Assembly: GCA_023444445.1 (NCBI GenBank)
Contig: JAEXMK010000118.1
Location: 1-14,836, forward strand
Source: Pseudomonadota bacterium
Lineage (GTDB): Bacteria; Pseudomonadota; Alphaproteobacteria; Rhizobiales; Rhizobiaceae
Length of the DNA stretch: 14,836 nucleotides
Direction: 5' to 3'
Made by a program: the position numbers and the translations under genes. Shown piece by piece: positions 1 to 7,643 of this stretch. The notes below the pieces were generated by a model that did no database searches, was not told the origin of the DNA, and worked only from the letters and a program-made list of their open reading frames with translations. The first letter of the stretch is position 1. The number at the start of each line of letters is the position of its first letter.

Positions 1-1571
1 GAATTGCCCTCGGAGAGAACGCCGAGTTCGACGCCGGAAACGCCCTTGCGGAAGGCAGCGGTCTTGGTGGTCTGGAACATGAACACGAAGGGGCTGTTCT
101 CCATGTGCTCGCGCTGGAGCGCCTCATAAAGCTCCACGCGCTTTGCCGGGTCCTTCTCGTCACGCGCGGCTTCCGCCTTGGCGGCGAAGTCGTCGTTCTT
201 GAAGCGCGAACGCCACAGGAAGGGCTTCGACTTCGCGTCGTCGCCATTGTCCTTGTTGATGTTGAAGACATCGGCGTTGGAATGCGGATCGAAATAATCC
301 GTGCCCCAGGCCGAAAGCGCCATCTGGTGTTCGCGGGCGCGCATCTTGGTCAGAACCTGGCGGTTCTCTGCCGACTGCAGACGTACCTTGATGCCGATAT
401 CGGCAAGGTTCGCCTGAATGGCCTGCGCCAGATCCGGGTAAGGCTGGGCGGAATAATGGTCCATGCTGATCTCGAAACCATCGGCAAGACCGGCTTCGGC
501 CATCAATGCCTTGGCCTTTTCGACATCGCGCTGGAACGGGATGTCGTTGACGGCGCCGGGGAAGCCCTTCGGCTCGAAGCTCTGGTGGATTTCGTGCGTC
601 AACGGCACGATGTTTTCCTGCATGCCCTTGTAGTCCAGCGCCCACTTGATGGCCTGCCAGACCTGGGGCTTGGCAAGGTTCTCATTGCCCTGGTTGAGCG
701 AGATCAGCACCAGCGAAGCGATGGACTTGCGCTCCAGCTCGATATTGGCGTCGTCCTTGACGGTTCGCAGCTGTTCGGATGTCAGGTCGCGGGCAATGTC
801 GATATCGCCCTTCTGCAGCATCAGAAGCTGAGAAGACGGATCAGTGACATGGCGAAGGATGACGCGCTTGATATTGCCCTTATAGGGACCGTTGGGGTTG
901 ACTGTCAGCGCGACGCTTTCGCTAGGCTTCCAAGCTTGCAGCATGAAATCGCCGGAACCGGCGCTGTTCTTCTGCAGCCAGCCATTGCCAAGGTCTTCAC
1001 CGGAAGCATTGGCGAGAACTGCCTTCTTTTCGACGATCGCACCAATATTGGCCGAAAGGCAATAAAGCAGGAAGGAGATGGCGGTCGGCTTTGCCGTCGT
1101 CAGCTTTACCGTCTTGTCGTCGGCGGCAACGATGGTCGTTTAGGCATTTTCAGGCGTGAAGCCGAACTGACCGATGATGAAGGCCGGGCTCTTGTTCATC
1201 TTGATGGCGCGCTGAAGTGAGAACGCAACGTCTTCCGCCGTCACTTTCGCGCCGCTCGCGAAGGTCGCATCGTCGCCGATCACAAAGGTAAAGACCTTGC
1301 TGTCGGCATCGGCTTCCCAGGACTTGGCGATGACAGGATCGACCTTGGTGGAATCCTCGCGGTTGGCGCGGACCAGCTTCTGATACATGTTGGAGATGAT
1401 TTCACCGCCGACAGCCTCGAAACCTTCATGCGGGTCAAGGCTCGTCATATTGTCCAGCTGCTGGGCAACGACCAGAATGTCCTTCGGTGTCGCGGCAAAT
1501 GCCGGAATGCGCGCATAGGACAGGAACGGAACGGCAGCGCCAGCGATCAGCAGGTTGCGTCTTGAAATCAT
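1..1571 (-). pseudogene. Peptide-type ABC transporter substrate-binding protein (SBP_bac_5), interrupted by an in-frame TAA, 3' end off the window
   Basis: In an intact form this would be the periplasmic receptor of a dipeptide/oligopeptide-type ABC importer. The start is ATG at 1571, with AAGGGG about 8 bases upstream. The first 26 residues look like a Tat-type signal (SRRNLL, hydrophobic core, AFA|AT cleavage). Then come a ligand-binding N-domain (YQKLVR, SWEADADSKVFTF) and the family signature region VTAEDVAFSLQRA. Codon 144 (1140-1142) is TAA. The same frame then stays open for about 379 codons to base 1 and keeps reading as the same family (TVKLTTAKPTAISFLLYCLS, LQKGDIDIARDLTSEQL, then a C-terminal domain with LSAWGTDYFDPHSNAD). 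The total of about 523 codons matches family length nearly to the C-terminus. One substitution from CAA, GAA or AAA would explain the stop. It is either a recent nonsense mutation or a base error. Permease and ATPase genes would be expected left of the window. It is divergent from a dipeptidase. Confidence 0.85.
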
Positions 1572-1797
1572 CGAAAATCCCCTTTCGGACCTTATTTTTC
1601 GGAAAATGGTGGGTTTGCCCCAATCCAGTCGTTTTTTTTATGTTTCCCGCGATTACCATGAGCAAACGAGGCCCGACCAATTCCAAATTTGGCAGAGCCT
1701 ATGCACGGATTGCATTTGCTCCCAGCTTGACCTTTCCTCTACCAATTCTGAAAACTCTCCCGCAGGCGCGTCCGCGCAACCCCGTTTCCGAAGGTGA
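1572..1797. promoter_or_regulatory. Divergent promoter region between binding protein and dipeptidase, with palindrome CCAAATTTGG
   Basis: These 226 bases separate two divergent starts and must hold both promoters. A perfect 10-bp palindrome, CCAAATTTGG, lies at 1683-1692 and is an operator candidate. A TTGACC at 1727-1732 could be the -35 of the dipeptidase gene, but no convincing -10 follows at the right distance. An AT-rich stretch at 1630-1640 may belong to the leftward promoter. The regulator is unknown. Confidence 0.35.
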
Positions 1798-2844
1798 ATG
1801 ACCATGACCGATCTAAAAACTGTATCCGTCTTCGACGGTCACAACGACGTGCTTCTGCGTTTATGGCGATCGGGCAACGCCTCCCCCGAAACACTTCTGA
1901 TCGAAGGCGATACGGTTGGACATATCGATCTGCCGCGCGCCAGGAAGGGTGGGCTGGCCGGTGGCCTCTGCGCCATGTACGTGCCGTCGCCCAGCATGGA
2001 GAAGGACGCCAACGGTGATTTCCCGACACCGGCAGAAGCCGATGCGCTGAAAGCCACGCTTGCCATGGCGGCCCTGCTGTTCCGCGCCGAGAAACAATCC
2101 GATGGCGCGCTGAAAGTCTGCCGCACGGCCGCCGATATCCGCAGCGCCATGGCCAAAGGCGCCTTCGCCTCCGTTTTTCATATCGAGGGCGCGGAAGCCA
2201 TCGGCGCCGATCTGGATGCGCTGCACGTTCTGCACGAGGCGGGCCTGCGCACGCTCGGACCGGTCTGGAGCCGCCCGAACATCTTCGCCTATGGCGTTCC
2301 CTTCCGCTTCCCCTCGACACCGGATATCGGCCCCGGCCTCACCGATGCAGGCAAGCGGCTGGTGAAGACCTGTAACGAGCTGAAGATCATGGTCGATCTG
2401 TCGCACATGAACGAGCAGGGCTTCTGGGATATCGCGAAGATATCAGACGCACCGCTGGTGGCATCGCACTCCAACGCTTACGCAATCTGCAACCACAGCC
2501 GCAACCTGACGGATCGTCAGCTGGACGCCATCCGCGACACGGGCGGCCTCGCTGGCATCAACTTTGGTGTCCTGTTCCTGCGCCAGGATGGTGTGAAGAA
2601 CCCGGATACCGATCTCAACGAACTCGTCCGCCATGTGGACTATATCGTCAACCGCATCGGGATAGACCACGTCGCGCTCGGTTCGGATTTTGATGGCACC
2701 ACGATTCCCGCCGCCATGAAGGATGCGGGCGACCTGCAATTGCTGATCGAAGCTCTGCGCAAGGGTGGTTATGACGACGAGGCGCTGGCCAAAATCTGCC
2801 ACGGCAACTGGATCCGCGTGCTGGAAAAGACCTGGGGCGCTTAA
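1798..2844 (+). CDS. Membrane dipeptidase-type metallopeptidase, family M19
   Basis: M19 enzymes are dizinc amidohydrolase-fold peptidases that cleave dipeptides, often including D-residues or dehydropeptides. The 348-aa protein carries the expected metal and substrate residues, numbered from the first ATG: H15-x-D17 in DGHND, E130 in HIEGAEA, H203 in DLSHM, H224 in ASHSN, R235 in NHSRNL and D297 in GSDFDG. These correspond one-to-one to the human renal dipeptidase set, so it should be active. No signal peptide is visible, so it is probably cytoplasmic. Two ATGs compete. The Shine-Dalgarno-like AAGGT (1791-1795) lies only 2 bases before ATG 1798 but 8 before the in-frame ATG at 1804, so 1804 (346 aa) is the likelier start. 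Its divergence from a peptide-binding protein suggests that it hydrolyses imported dipeptides. A hairpin terminator follows at 2891. Confidence 0.92.
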   Translation: MTMTDLKTVSVFDGHNDVLLRLWRSGNASPETLLIEGDTVGHIDLPRARKGGLAGGLCAMYVPSPSMEKDANGDFPTPAEADALKATLAMAALLFRAEKQSDGALKVCRTAADIRSAMAKGAFASVFHIEGAEAIGADLDALHVLHEAGLRTLGPVWSRPNIFAYGVPFRFPSTPDIGPGLTDAGKRLVKTCNELKIMVDLSHMNEQGFWDIAKISDAPLVASHSNAYAICNHSRNLTDRQLDAIRDTGGLAGINFGVLFLRQDGVKNPDTDLNELVRHVDYIVNRIGIDHVALGSDFDGTTIPAAMKDAGDLQLLIEALRKGGYDDEALAKICHGNWIRVLEKTWGA

Positions 2845-2863
2845 GGGCACCTTCGGTTCACCA

Positions 2864-2885
2864 CTCCGGCGCCGAAGCGCCGGAG
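2864..2885 (-). terminator. Perfect 9-bp hairpin, UUCG tetraloop on the minus strand
   Basis: CTCCGGCGC (2864-2872) pairs with GCGCCGGAG (2877-2885) around a 4-base loop. Read on the minus strand, the loop is TTCG closed by C-G, an exceptionally stable tetraloop. It lies 18 bases beyond the stop of the leftward small gene and may end or stabilise its 3' end. No T-run follows on that strand, so classic intrinsic termination is not certain. Confidence 0.5.
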
Positions 2886-2890
2886 AGATA

Positions 2891-2924
2891 AAGCGGCGGG
2901 GCCTCAGGCCTTGGCCGCTTTTTT
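2891..2924 (+). terminator. Rho-independent terminator of the dipeptidase gene
   Basis: AAGCGGC (2891-2897) pairs with GCCGCTT (2914-2920). The loop can itself fold (GGCC...GGCC), and a T-run continues through 2924 (six Ts from 2919). It sits 47 bases after the dipeptidase stop. It overlaps the last codons of the convergent small gene, whose KKKAAKA tail is encoded by the terminator arm and T-run. Confidence 0.75.
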
Positions 2925-3197
2925 CTTACCCGTGGCGCGAAAAGCGAAAAGCCCGGCAACGAGGCCGATCAGCGCCCATTTCATCGGCAAGACATCCGCC
3001 GTCTCGCTGCGGATCGGCCGCACCGTCACGGTGCCGGGACGGGATTCGTAACCCGTCTGACCTTTGGCCTGCGCCTCGGCGATCTGTTGCGGCGAAACCA
3101 CCCATTCGGCTCCACGCATCTTATCGAATGTCATGTAACCGCCTCCCGCAACGAGGGCGACGACGAGCGCAATCACTATTCTAGTCGGCATGTTCAT
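2904..3197 (-). CDS. Small membrane protein, two predicted transmembrane segments, unknown function
   Basis: I do not recognise a family. Three in-frame ATGs (3203, 3197, 3191) follow the strong ribosome site AAGGAG at 3204-3209. The second has the best spacing (6 bases) and gives a 97-aa protein beginning MNMPTRIV. An earlier ATG at 3251 would need about 18 extra residues with no ribosome site and is unlikely. Residues 4-20 or so form a hydrophobic segment (IVIALVVALVAGGGY) and could be a signal anchor. A polar middle of about 45 residues follows (WVVSPQQIAEAQAKGQ), then a second hydrophobic segment (WALIGLVAGLFAF) and a lysine-rich tail. The polar loop probably faces the periplasm. It is convergent with the dipeptidase and divergent from lpiA. 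A real gene is supported by the ribosome site and membrane pattern; the function is open. Confidence 0.65.
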   Translation of the reverse strand: MNMPTRIVIALVVALVAGGGYMTFDKMRGAEWVVSPQQIAEAQAKGQTGYESRPGTVTVRPIRSETADVLPMKWALIGLVAGLFAFRATGKKKAAKA

Positions 3198-3474
3198 CTG
3201 CATCTCCTTCCATCGAAAGGAGCGTGTAGTTGCATTAAACGCTGCCACCAAGCAACCACCGCGTTTAATTTATTCGTCTTTTTACCGATGACAGAGATCG
3301 CACATTTTCAAGTTGCATTCCGGCTGTTAAATTTGTCAAAATCTGGCGACGATCTGCACAAACTTCACATCGACACGTCATGCAATTCTGCTAAGCAAAT
3401 TTCCTCAACCGAAACGAATTAGCGACACAATCCTGTGGTTCGCCAACCAACGGGCCTGGCGCTGGAAAAAGTAA
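3198..3474. promoter_or_regulatory. Divergent regulatory region upstream of lpiA, with 9-bp inverted repeat
   Basis: This 277-base AT-richer gap must hold the promoters of the small membrane gene (left) and lpiA (right). ATTAAACGC at 3234-3242 and GCGTTTAAT at 3261-3269 form a perfect 9-bp inverted repeat with an 18-base spacer, close to the small gene's start. Possible -35 elements for lpiA are TTGCAT at 3313-3318 and TTGTCA at 3333-3338; neither has a clear -10. lpiA homologues in rhizobia are acid-induced, and in related bacteria two-component systems such as ChvG/ChvI act on such genes; I cannot place a box for them here. Confidence 0.4.
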
Positions 3475-6075
3475 ATGGCAGACAAGAGCGAAGTTATAGA
3501 GACGGATATTACAGAGTCCCCGGTTGAAAGCTTTTTCGCCAGAAACCGGCCCTATCTGACGGCGATTGCCATAACGCTCATCTTCGTGATGATGACGTTT
3601 GCGATTTACCGTCTCACATCGGAAGTACGATATGACGATGTCATCGCCGCTCTTCTTGGCACGTCGTTTTCCGCCGTCCTGCTGGCAATCGTCTTTACCG
3701 CACTAAGCTTCCTCGCGCTGATCTTCTACGATGCGAATGCCATCGAATATGTCGGCAAGAAAATCCGTTTTCCATCGATGGCGGTCACGGCTTTCGCAGC
3801 CTATGCCATCGGCAATACGGCCGGCTTCGGTCCGCTGAGCGGCGGCGCCATCCGCTTCCGCGCCTATTCCCGGCTCGGTCTTTCGCCGGGTGATATCGCC
3901 CGCGTTATCGCCTTCGTCACGCTTTCTTTCGGCCTCGGGCTTCTATCGGTAAGCGCGATATCCACGTTCATCGTTGCGCCGCGCATCGCCTCGATTATCA
4001 ACATTGATCCCGCCGTTCTGCGTGGCGTTTCGCTCGCGATCATCGCGGTGCTCGTGACCACGGCCTATATCGGACGCAACGGCAAGGTCATCACGCTCGG
4101 AAAGTGGCGGCTGCGCCTGCCCGACAGCCGCACCTCGTCACAGCAGTTTCTGGTTTCCGCTTTTGACATCGCCGCGTCCGCGTCCGTGCTCTATGTGCTT
4201 TTGCCGGAAACCCATCTCGGCTGGCCGACCTTCTTCGCCATCTACGCTACGGCCGTCGGTCTCGGCGTTCTCAGCCATGTGCCCGCCGGCCTCGGTGTTT
4301 TCGAAACCGTCATGGTGGCCGGTCTCGGCAATGCCATCAGCGTTGATCAGCTGCTCGGAAGCCTCGTTCTTTACCGCGTCATCTACCATGTGCTGCCGCT
4401 GGTGGTCGCGATTCTAGTCATGATCGTTTCCGAGACGAAACAGTTTGCGGCCAAACCCGTTGTGTCGGATATCAGCCAGCTTGCCGTCAAGCTCGCTCCA
4501 CCGCTGCTCTCCACCTTCGCGCTCATTCTCGGCACCATGCTGATCTTTTCGAGCGTGACGCCGACGCCGGACAGCAATCTCGATTTCCTCTCGAATTTCG
4601 TGCCTTTGCCCATCATCGAAGGCGCACACTTCCTGACGAGCATTCTCGGCCTCGGCCTCGTCGTCGCCTCCCGCGGCCTGGGGCAGAGACTGGACGGCGC
4701 GTGGTGGATCGCACTCGTTGCGGCTTCCCTCGCCCTCATCCTCTCCATCCTCAAGGCCATCGCGGTTTTCGAGGCGATCTTCCTCGGCCTCTTCATCGTG
4801 GCGCTCGCCTTCAATATGCGCAGCTTCAACCGCCATGCCTCGCTGGTGAAACAGGCGCTCGGTCCAAGCTGGATCGCCGCGATGATGGTCATCATTGCCG
4901 GTGCGGCAACCATTCTGCTCTTCGTCTACCGCGATACGGATTATAGCCACACGCTGTGGTGGGAATTCGAGTTTTCGGAAGAAGCGCCGCGCGGCTTGCG
5001 CGCCCTTCTCGGCCTCGTCCTTGCCTCCTCGACCATCGCCATTTTCAGTCTCATGCGCCCGGTCCGGTTCCGCCCGGATACCATCAAGGCGGACGATATT
5101 GCCAAGGCGACGGAAATCGTCATGACGCAGGACGCCGCGGACGCCAATCTGGTGCGCATGGGCGACAAGCATGTGATGTTTTCGGAAACAGGCAATGCCT
5201 TCATCATGTATGGCATTCAAGGCCGCTCCTGGATCGCCTTTGCCGATCCTGTCGGTGACGAGGAGGATTTCCCTGATCTCGTCTGGCAATTCGTGGAATC
5301 TGCCCGCTCCGCCGGTGCCCGTGCGGCCTTCTATCAAATATCGCCTTCGCTTCTGTCGCATTGTGCCGATGCGGGCCTGCGCGCCTTCAAGCTTGGGGAG
5401 CTCGCCCTTGTCGATCTCACCACATTCGAGCTTAAGGGCGGCAAGCTCGCGACACTTCGCCAGTCTCTGAGCCGTGGCGCACGCGACGGGCTGAGCTTCG
5501 AATTGATCGAAAAGGCCGATGTTCCAGCCGTTCTCGATGATCTGAAGCAGGTCTCGGACGGCTGGCTTGAGCATCACAATACCCGCGAAAAACGCTTCTC
5601 GCTCGGTGCTTTCGAGCCCGCCTACATTCTTTCGCAGCCGGTCGCGGTCTTGCGCAAGGACGGCAAGATCACGGCTTTCGCCAACCTCATGGTGACGGAC
5701 ACCAAAAAGGAAGCGACCATCGATCTCATGCGGTTTGCGCCCGATGCGCCTCGCGGCGCGATGGACTTCCTGTTCGTCAGCATCATGCAGCATCTCAAGG
5801 AAACGGGCTACCAAAGCTTCAACCTCGGCATGGCGCCCATGTCCGGCATGTCGAAGCGTGATGCCGCGCCCGTCTGGGACCGCATTGGCAGCACGCTGTT
5901 CGAACACGGAGAGCGTTTCTACAACTTCAAGGGACTTCGCGCCTTCAAGGCAAAGTTCCACCCGAAATGGGAACCGCGTTACCTTGCCGTGCAGAATGGC
6001 GCAGACGCCGCTCTGGCGCTGATGGATGCGACGGTCCTGATCAGCGGCGGTGTCAGAGGAGTGATCGGCAAATGA
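3475..6075 (+). CDS. lpiA: Lysyl-phosphatidylglycerol synthase/flippase, MprF family
   Basis: The enzyme transfers lysine from Lys-tRNA to phosphatidylglycerol and flips the product to the outer leaflet, lowering the negative surface charge. In rhizobia it is known as LpiA (low-pH inducible). The 866-aa length is typical of full MprF. Residues about 28-320 are a polytopic flippase domain with the conserved SHVPAGLGVFE at 268-277. Residues 340-530 hold further membrane segments. Residues about 540-845 are the soluble DUF2156 synthase domain with FNLGMAPMSGM (782-792) and the basic signature YNFKGLRAFKAKFHP (816-830). Start ATG 3475 follows a weak GGAAAAAG ribosome site. The stop overlaps the acvB start (ATGA at 6072-6075), so the two are coupled in one operon. 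No defect is seen. That the substrate is lysine rather than alanine is inferred from the acvB linkage and rhizobial precedent. Confidence 0.93.
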   Translation: MADKSEVIETDITESPVESFFARNRPYLTAIAITLIFVMMTFAIYRLTSEVRYDDVIAALLGTSFSAVLLAIVFTALSFLALIFYDANAIEYVGKKIRFPSMAVTAFAAYAIGNTAGFGPLSGGAIRFRAYSRLGLSPGDIARVIAFVTLSFGLGLLSVSAISTFIVAPRIASIINIDPAVLRGVSLAIIAVLVTTAYIGRNGKVITLGKWRLRLPDSRTSSQQFLVSAFDIAASASVLYVLLPETHLGWPTFFAIYATAVGLGVLSHVPAGLGVFETVMVAGLGNAISVDQLLGSLVLYRVIYHVLPLVVAILVMIVSETKQFAAKPVVSDISQLAVKLAPPLLSTFALILGTMLIFSSVTPTPDSNLDFLSNFVPLPIIEGAHFLTSILGLGLVVASRGLGQRLDGAWWIALVAASLALILSILKAIAVFEAIFLGLFIVALAFNMRSFNRHASLVKQALGPSWIAAMMVIIAGAATILLFVYRDTDYSHTLWWEFEFSEEAPRGLRALLGLVLASSTIAIFSLMRPVRFRPDTIKADDIAKATEIVMTQDAADANLVRMGDKHVMFSETGNAFIMYGIQGRSWIAFADPVGDEEDFPDLVWQFVESARSAGARAAFYQISPSLLSHCADAGLRAFKLGELALVDLTTFELKGGKLATLRQSLSRGARDGLSFELIEKADVPAVLDDLKQVSDGWLEHHNTREKRFSLGAFEPAYILSQPVAVLRKDGKITAFANLMVTDTKKEATIDLMRFAPDAPRGAMDFLFVSIMQHLKETGYQSFNLGMAPMSGMSKRDAAPVWDRIGSTLFEHGERFYNFKGLRAFKAKFHPKWEPRYLAVQNGADAALALMDATVLISGGVRGVIGK

Positions 6076-7442
6076 TGAAACGCAACTTGATAGGGGCATT
6101 CGTTGCCGCTTCGACCCTACTCGCCTCGTCCGTCGCATTTTCCCAGGACAAGCCGTCTTACGATACTGGCATGATCCCGGCCGACCACATCATGGTGCCA
6201 GACGGAGATATCCAGGCCAGCATCTTCCTGATCTCCGATGCCAATGGCTGGACGGATGCCGACGAGACCCGCGCCAAGGCGTTGGTCGAAAAAGGCGCGG
6301 CCGTCGTCGGCATCGACTTCAAGGAATATCTGAAGGCGCTCGAGGCGGATGATGACGAGTGCATCTACATGATCTCGGACATCGAGTCGCTCTCGCAGCA
6401 GATCCAGCGCACCGCCGGCACCGGCAGCTACCGTCTGCCGATCGTGACCGGCATCGGCAAGGGCGGCACGCTTGCCCTGGCGATGATCGCCCAGAGCCCC
6501 GTTTCCACCGTGCGCGAAGCCGTCGCGGTCGATCCGAAGGCGGGCCTGCCGCTTGAGAAGATCCTCTGCACGCCGGCAACGAAGGACAAGGTGGATGGCG
6601 AAACCGTCTACGGCCTCACCGACGGCGCCCTTCCGGCACCGGTCAGCGTCATCTTCACCCCTGATGCCGACCAGAAGGGCCGTGATCACGTCAACGCCCT
6701 GGTAAAACTGCATTCCGACATCGAGGTGACCGACGTTACCGACAAGGCGGATGCGGTTCTGACACAGATACTCTCCGACAAGGTCGATGCGGCGGGAGAC
6801 AGCAACAACCCGCTCGGGCTCCCGATCACCGTTCTGGAGGCAAAACCTGTGATGGACACCATGGCGGTGATCTATTCCGGCGACGGCGGCTGGCGCGACC
6901 TGGACGAGGAAGTCGGCAGCGCCCTTCAGAAACAGGGCGTGCCGGTCATCGGCGTCGATGCCCTGCGGTATTTCTGGAAGGAGAAGGAGCCGAAGGAAGT
7001 GGCGAGTGACCTCGCCCGCATCATCGACACCTATCGTAAGGAGTGGAAGGTCCGCAATGTGGTGCTGATCGGTTATTCCTTCGGTGCCGACATCATTCCC
7101 GCCACCTATAATCTCCTGCCTGCCCGGGTCAAATCCTCCGTTGCGCAGCTTTCGCTGCTCGGCCTTTCCAACGAAGTGGATTTCGAAATCTCCGTTCAGG
7201 GATGGCTTGGTGTGGCCGGAGAAGGCAAGGGCGGCAAGACCGTCGACGATATCGCCAAGATCGATCCCAAGCTGGTGCAGTGCGTTTATGGCACCGAGGA
7301 AGAGGATGAAGACCCCTGCCCCGGCCTCAAGGCAAAGGGCGTAGAGACCATCGGCATCGAAGGCGGGCACCATTTCGACGAGGATTACGAGGCGCTTGCC
7401 AAACGCATCGTCAACTCGCTGAAAACCAGGCTGGCGAAATAG
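6072..7442 (+). CDS. acvB: AcvB, periplasmic lysyl-phosphatidylglycerol hydrolase, VirJ-like
   Basis: AcvB removes lysine from lysyl-phosphatidylglycerol and balances LpiA. Agrobacterium mutants over-accumulate the lipid and lose virulence. The 456-aa protein starts at ATG 6072, inside the lpiA stop, with AGAGGAG at 6055-6061. The ATG at 6075 is also in frame but farther from the ribosome site. Residues 1-24 are a Sec signal (MMKRNLIGAF..., AFS|Q). Two tandem alpha/beta-hydrolase-like halves follow. The N-terminal half (about 45-235) has GIGKGG at 128-132 where a nucleophile elbow would be, with Lys in place of Ser, so it looks non-catalytic. The C-terminal, VirJ-like half (about 250-456) has YSGDGGW (268-274), the elbow GYSFG with Ser336 and a late HH pair (433-434) for the catalytic histidine. 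It is the last operon gene; a hairpin follows at 7461. Confidence 0.95.
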   Translation: MMKRNLIGAFVAASTLLASSVAFSQDKPSYDTGMIPADHIMVPDGDIQASIFLISDANGWTDADETRAKALVEKGAAVVGIDFKEYLKALEADDDECIYMISDIESLSQQIQRTAGTGSYRLPIVTGIGKGGTLALAMIAQSPVSTVREAVAVDPKAGLPLEKILCTPATKDKVDGETVYGLTDGALPAPVSVIFTPDADQKGRDHVNALVKLHSDIEVTDVTDKADAVLTQILSDKVDAAGDSNNPLGLPITVLEAKPVMDTMAVIYSGDGGWRDLDEEVGSALQKQGVPVIGVDALRYFWKEKEPKEVASDLARIIDTYRKEWKVRNVVLIGYSFGADIIPATYNLLPARVKSSVAQLSLLGLSNEVDFEISVQGWLGVAGEGKGGKTVDDIAKIDPKLVQCVYGTEEEDEDPCPGLKAKGVETIGIEGGHHFDEDYEALAKRIVNSLKTRLAK

Positions 7443-7460
7443 CCAGCCGCAACGGGCGCC

Positions 7461-7490
7461 GCAGGCAGCGTATTACTGCCTGCACCTTTC
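7461..7490 (+). terminator. Hairpin downstream of acvB, probable operon terminator
   Basis: GCAGGCAG (7461-7468) and CTGCCTGC (7476-7483) form a perfect 8-bp stem with a 7-base loop, 19 bases after the acvB stop. The following ACCTTTCGTTCC is only modestly T-rich, so termination may be partial, allowing some read-through into telA. Confidence 0.55.
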
Positions 7491-7587
7491 GTTCCCGCTC
7501 GCGGCGAAGCTTGCGGAATCAATCAAACTATTATTCAAAAGAAACCGGCCTGCGGCGAATGTTCATCACGTTCCCGCAACCGTTCTG

Positions 7588-7643
7588 TTGTTGATCGCCA
7601 ACCATGGATTTTATATTTCCGGACCGGTTCAGGGAGCCGCCGC
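7588..7643 (+). promoter_or_regulatory. Candidate telA promoter and ribosome site
   Basis: TTGTTG at 7588-7593 and TATATT at 7612-7617 are separated by 18 bases and resemble a housekeeping promoter. AGGGAG at 7631-7636 lies 7 bases before the telA ATG and fixes that start. If correct, the untranslated leader is only about 20 bases. Confidence 0.4.

Noticed and set aside
105..1220. 371-codon open frame on the plus strand
   Set aside because: It lies antisense to the substrate-binding protein, which reads as a known family over the whole stretch; the plus-strand product has no recognisable motif.
4414..6138. 574-codon open frame antisense to lpiA
   Set aside because: Its charged, low-complexity product mirrors GC-rich codon use of lpiA; no ribosome site or domain was seen.
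6117..7373. 418-codon open frame antisense to acvB
   Set aside because: It is a shadow of the acvB codons; no family features.
7443..7643. Possible telomere-like target of TelA beside its gene
   Set aside because: Only an 8-bp GC-rich hairpin is present; no long AT-rich perfect palindrome of the sort needed for hairpin telomeres.
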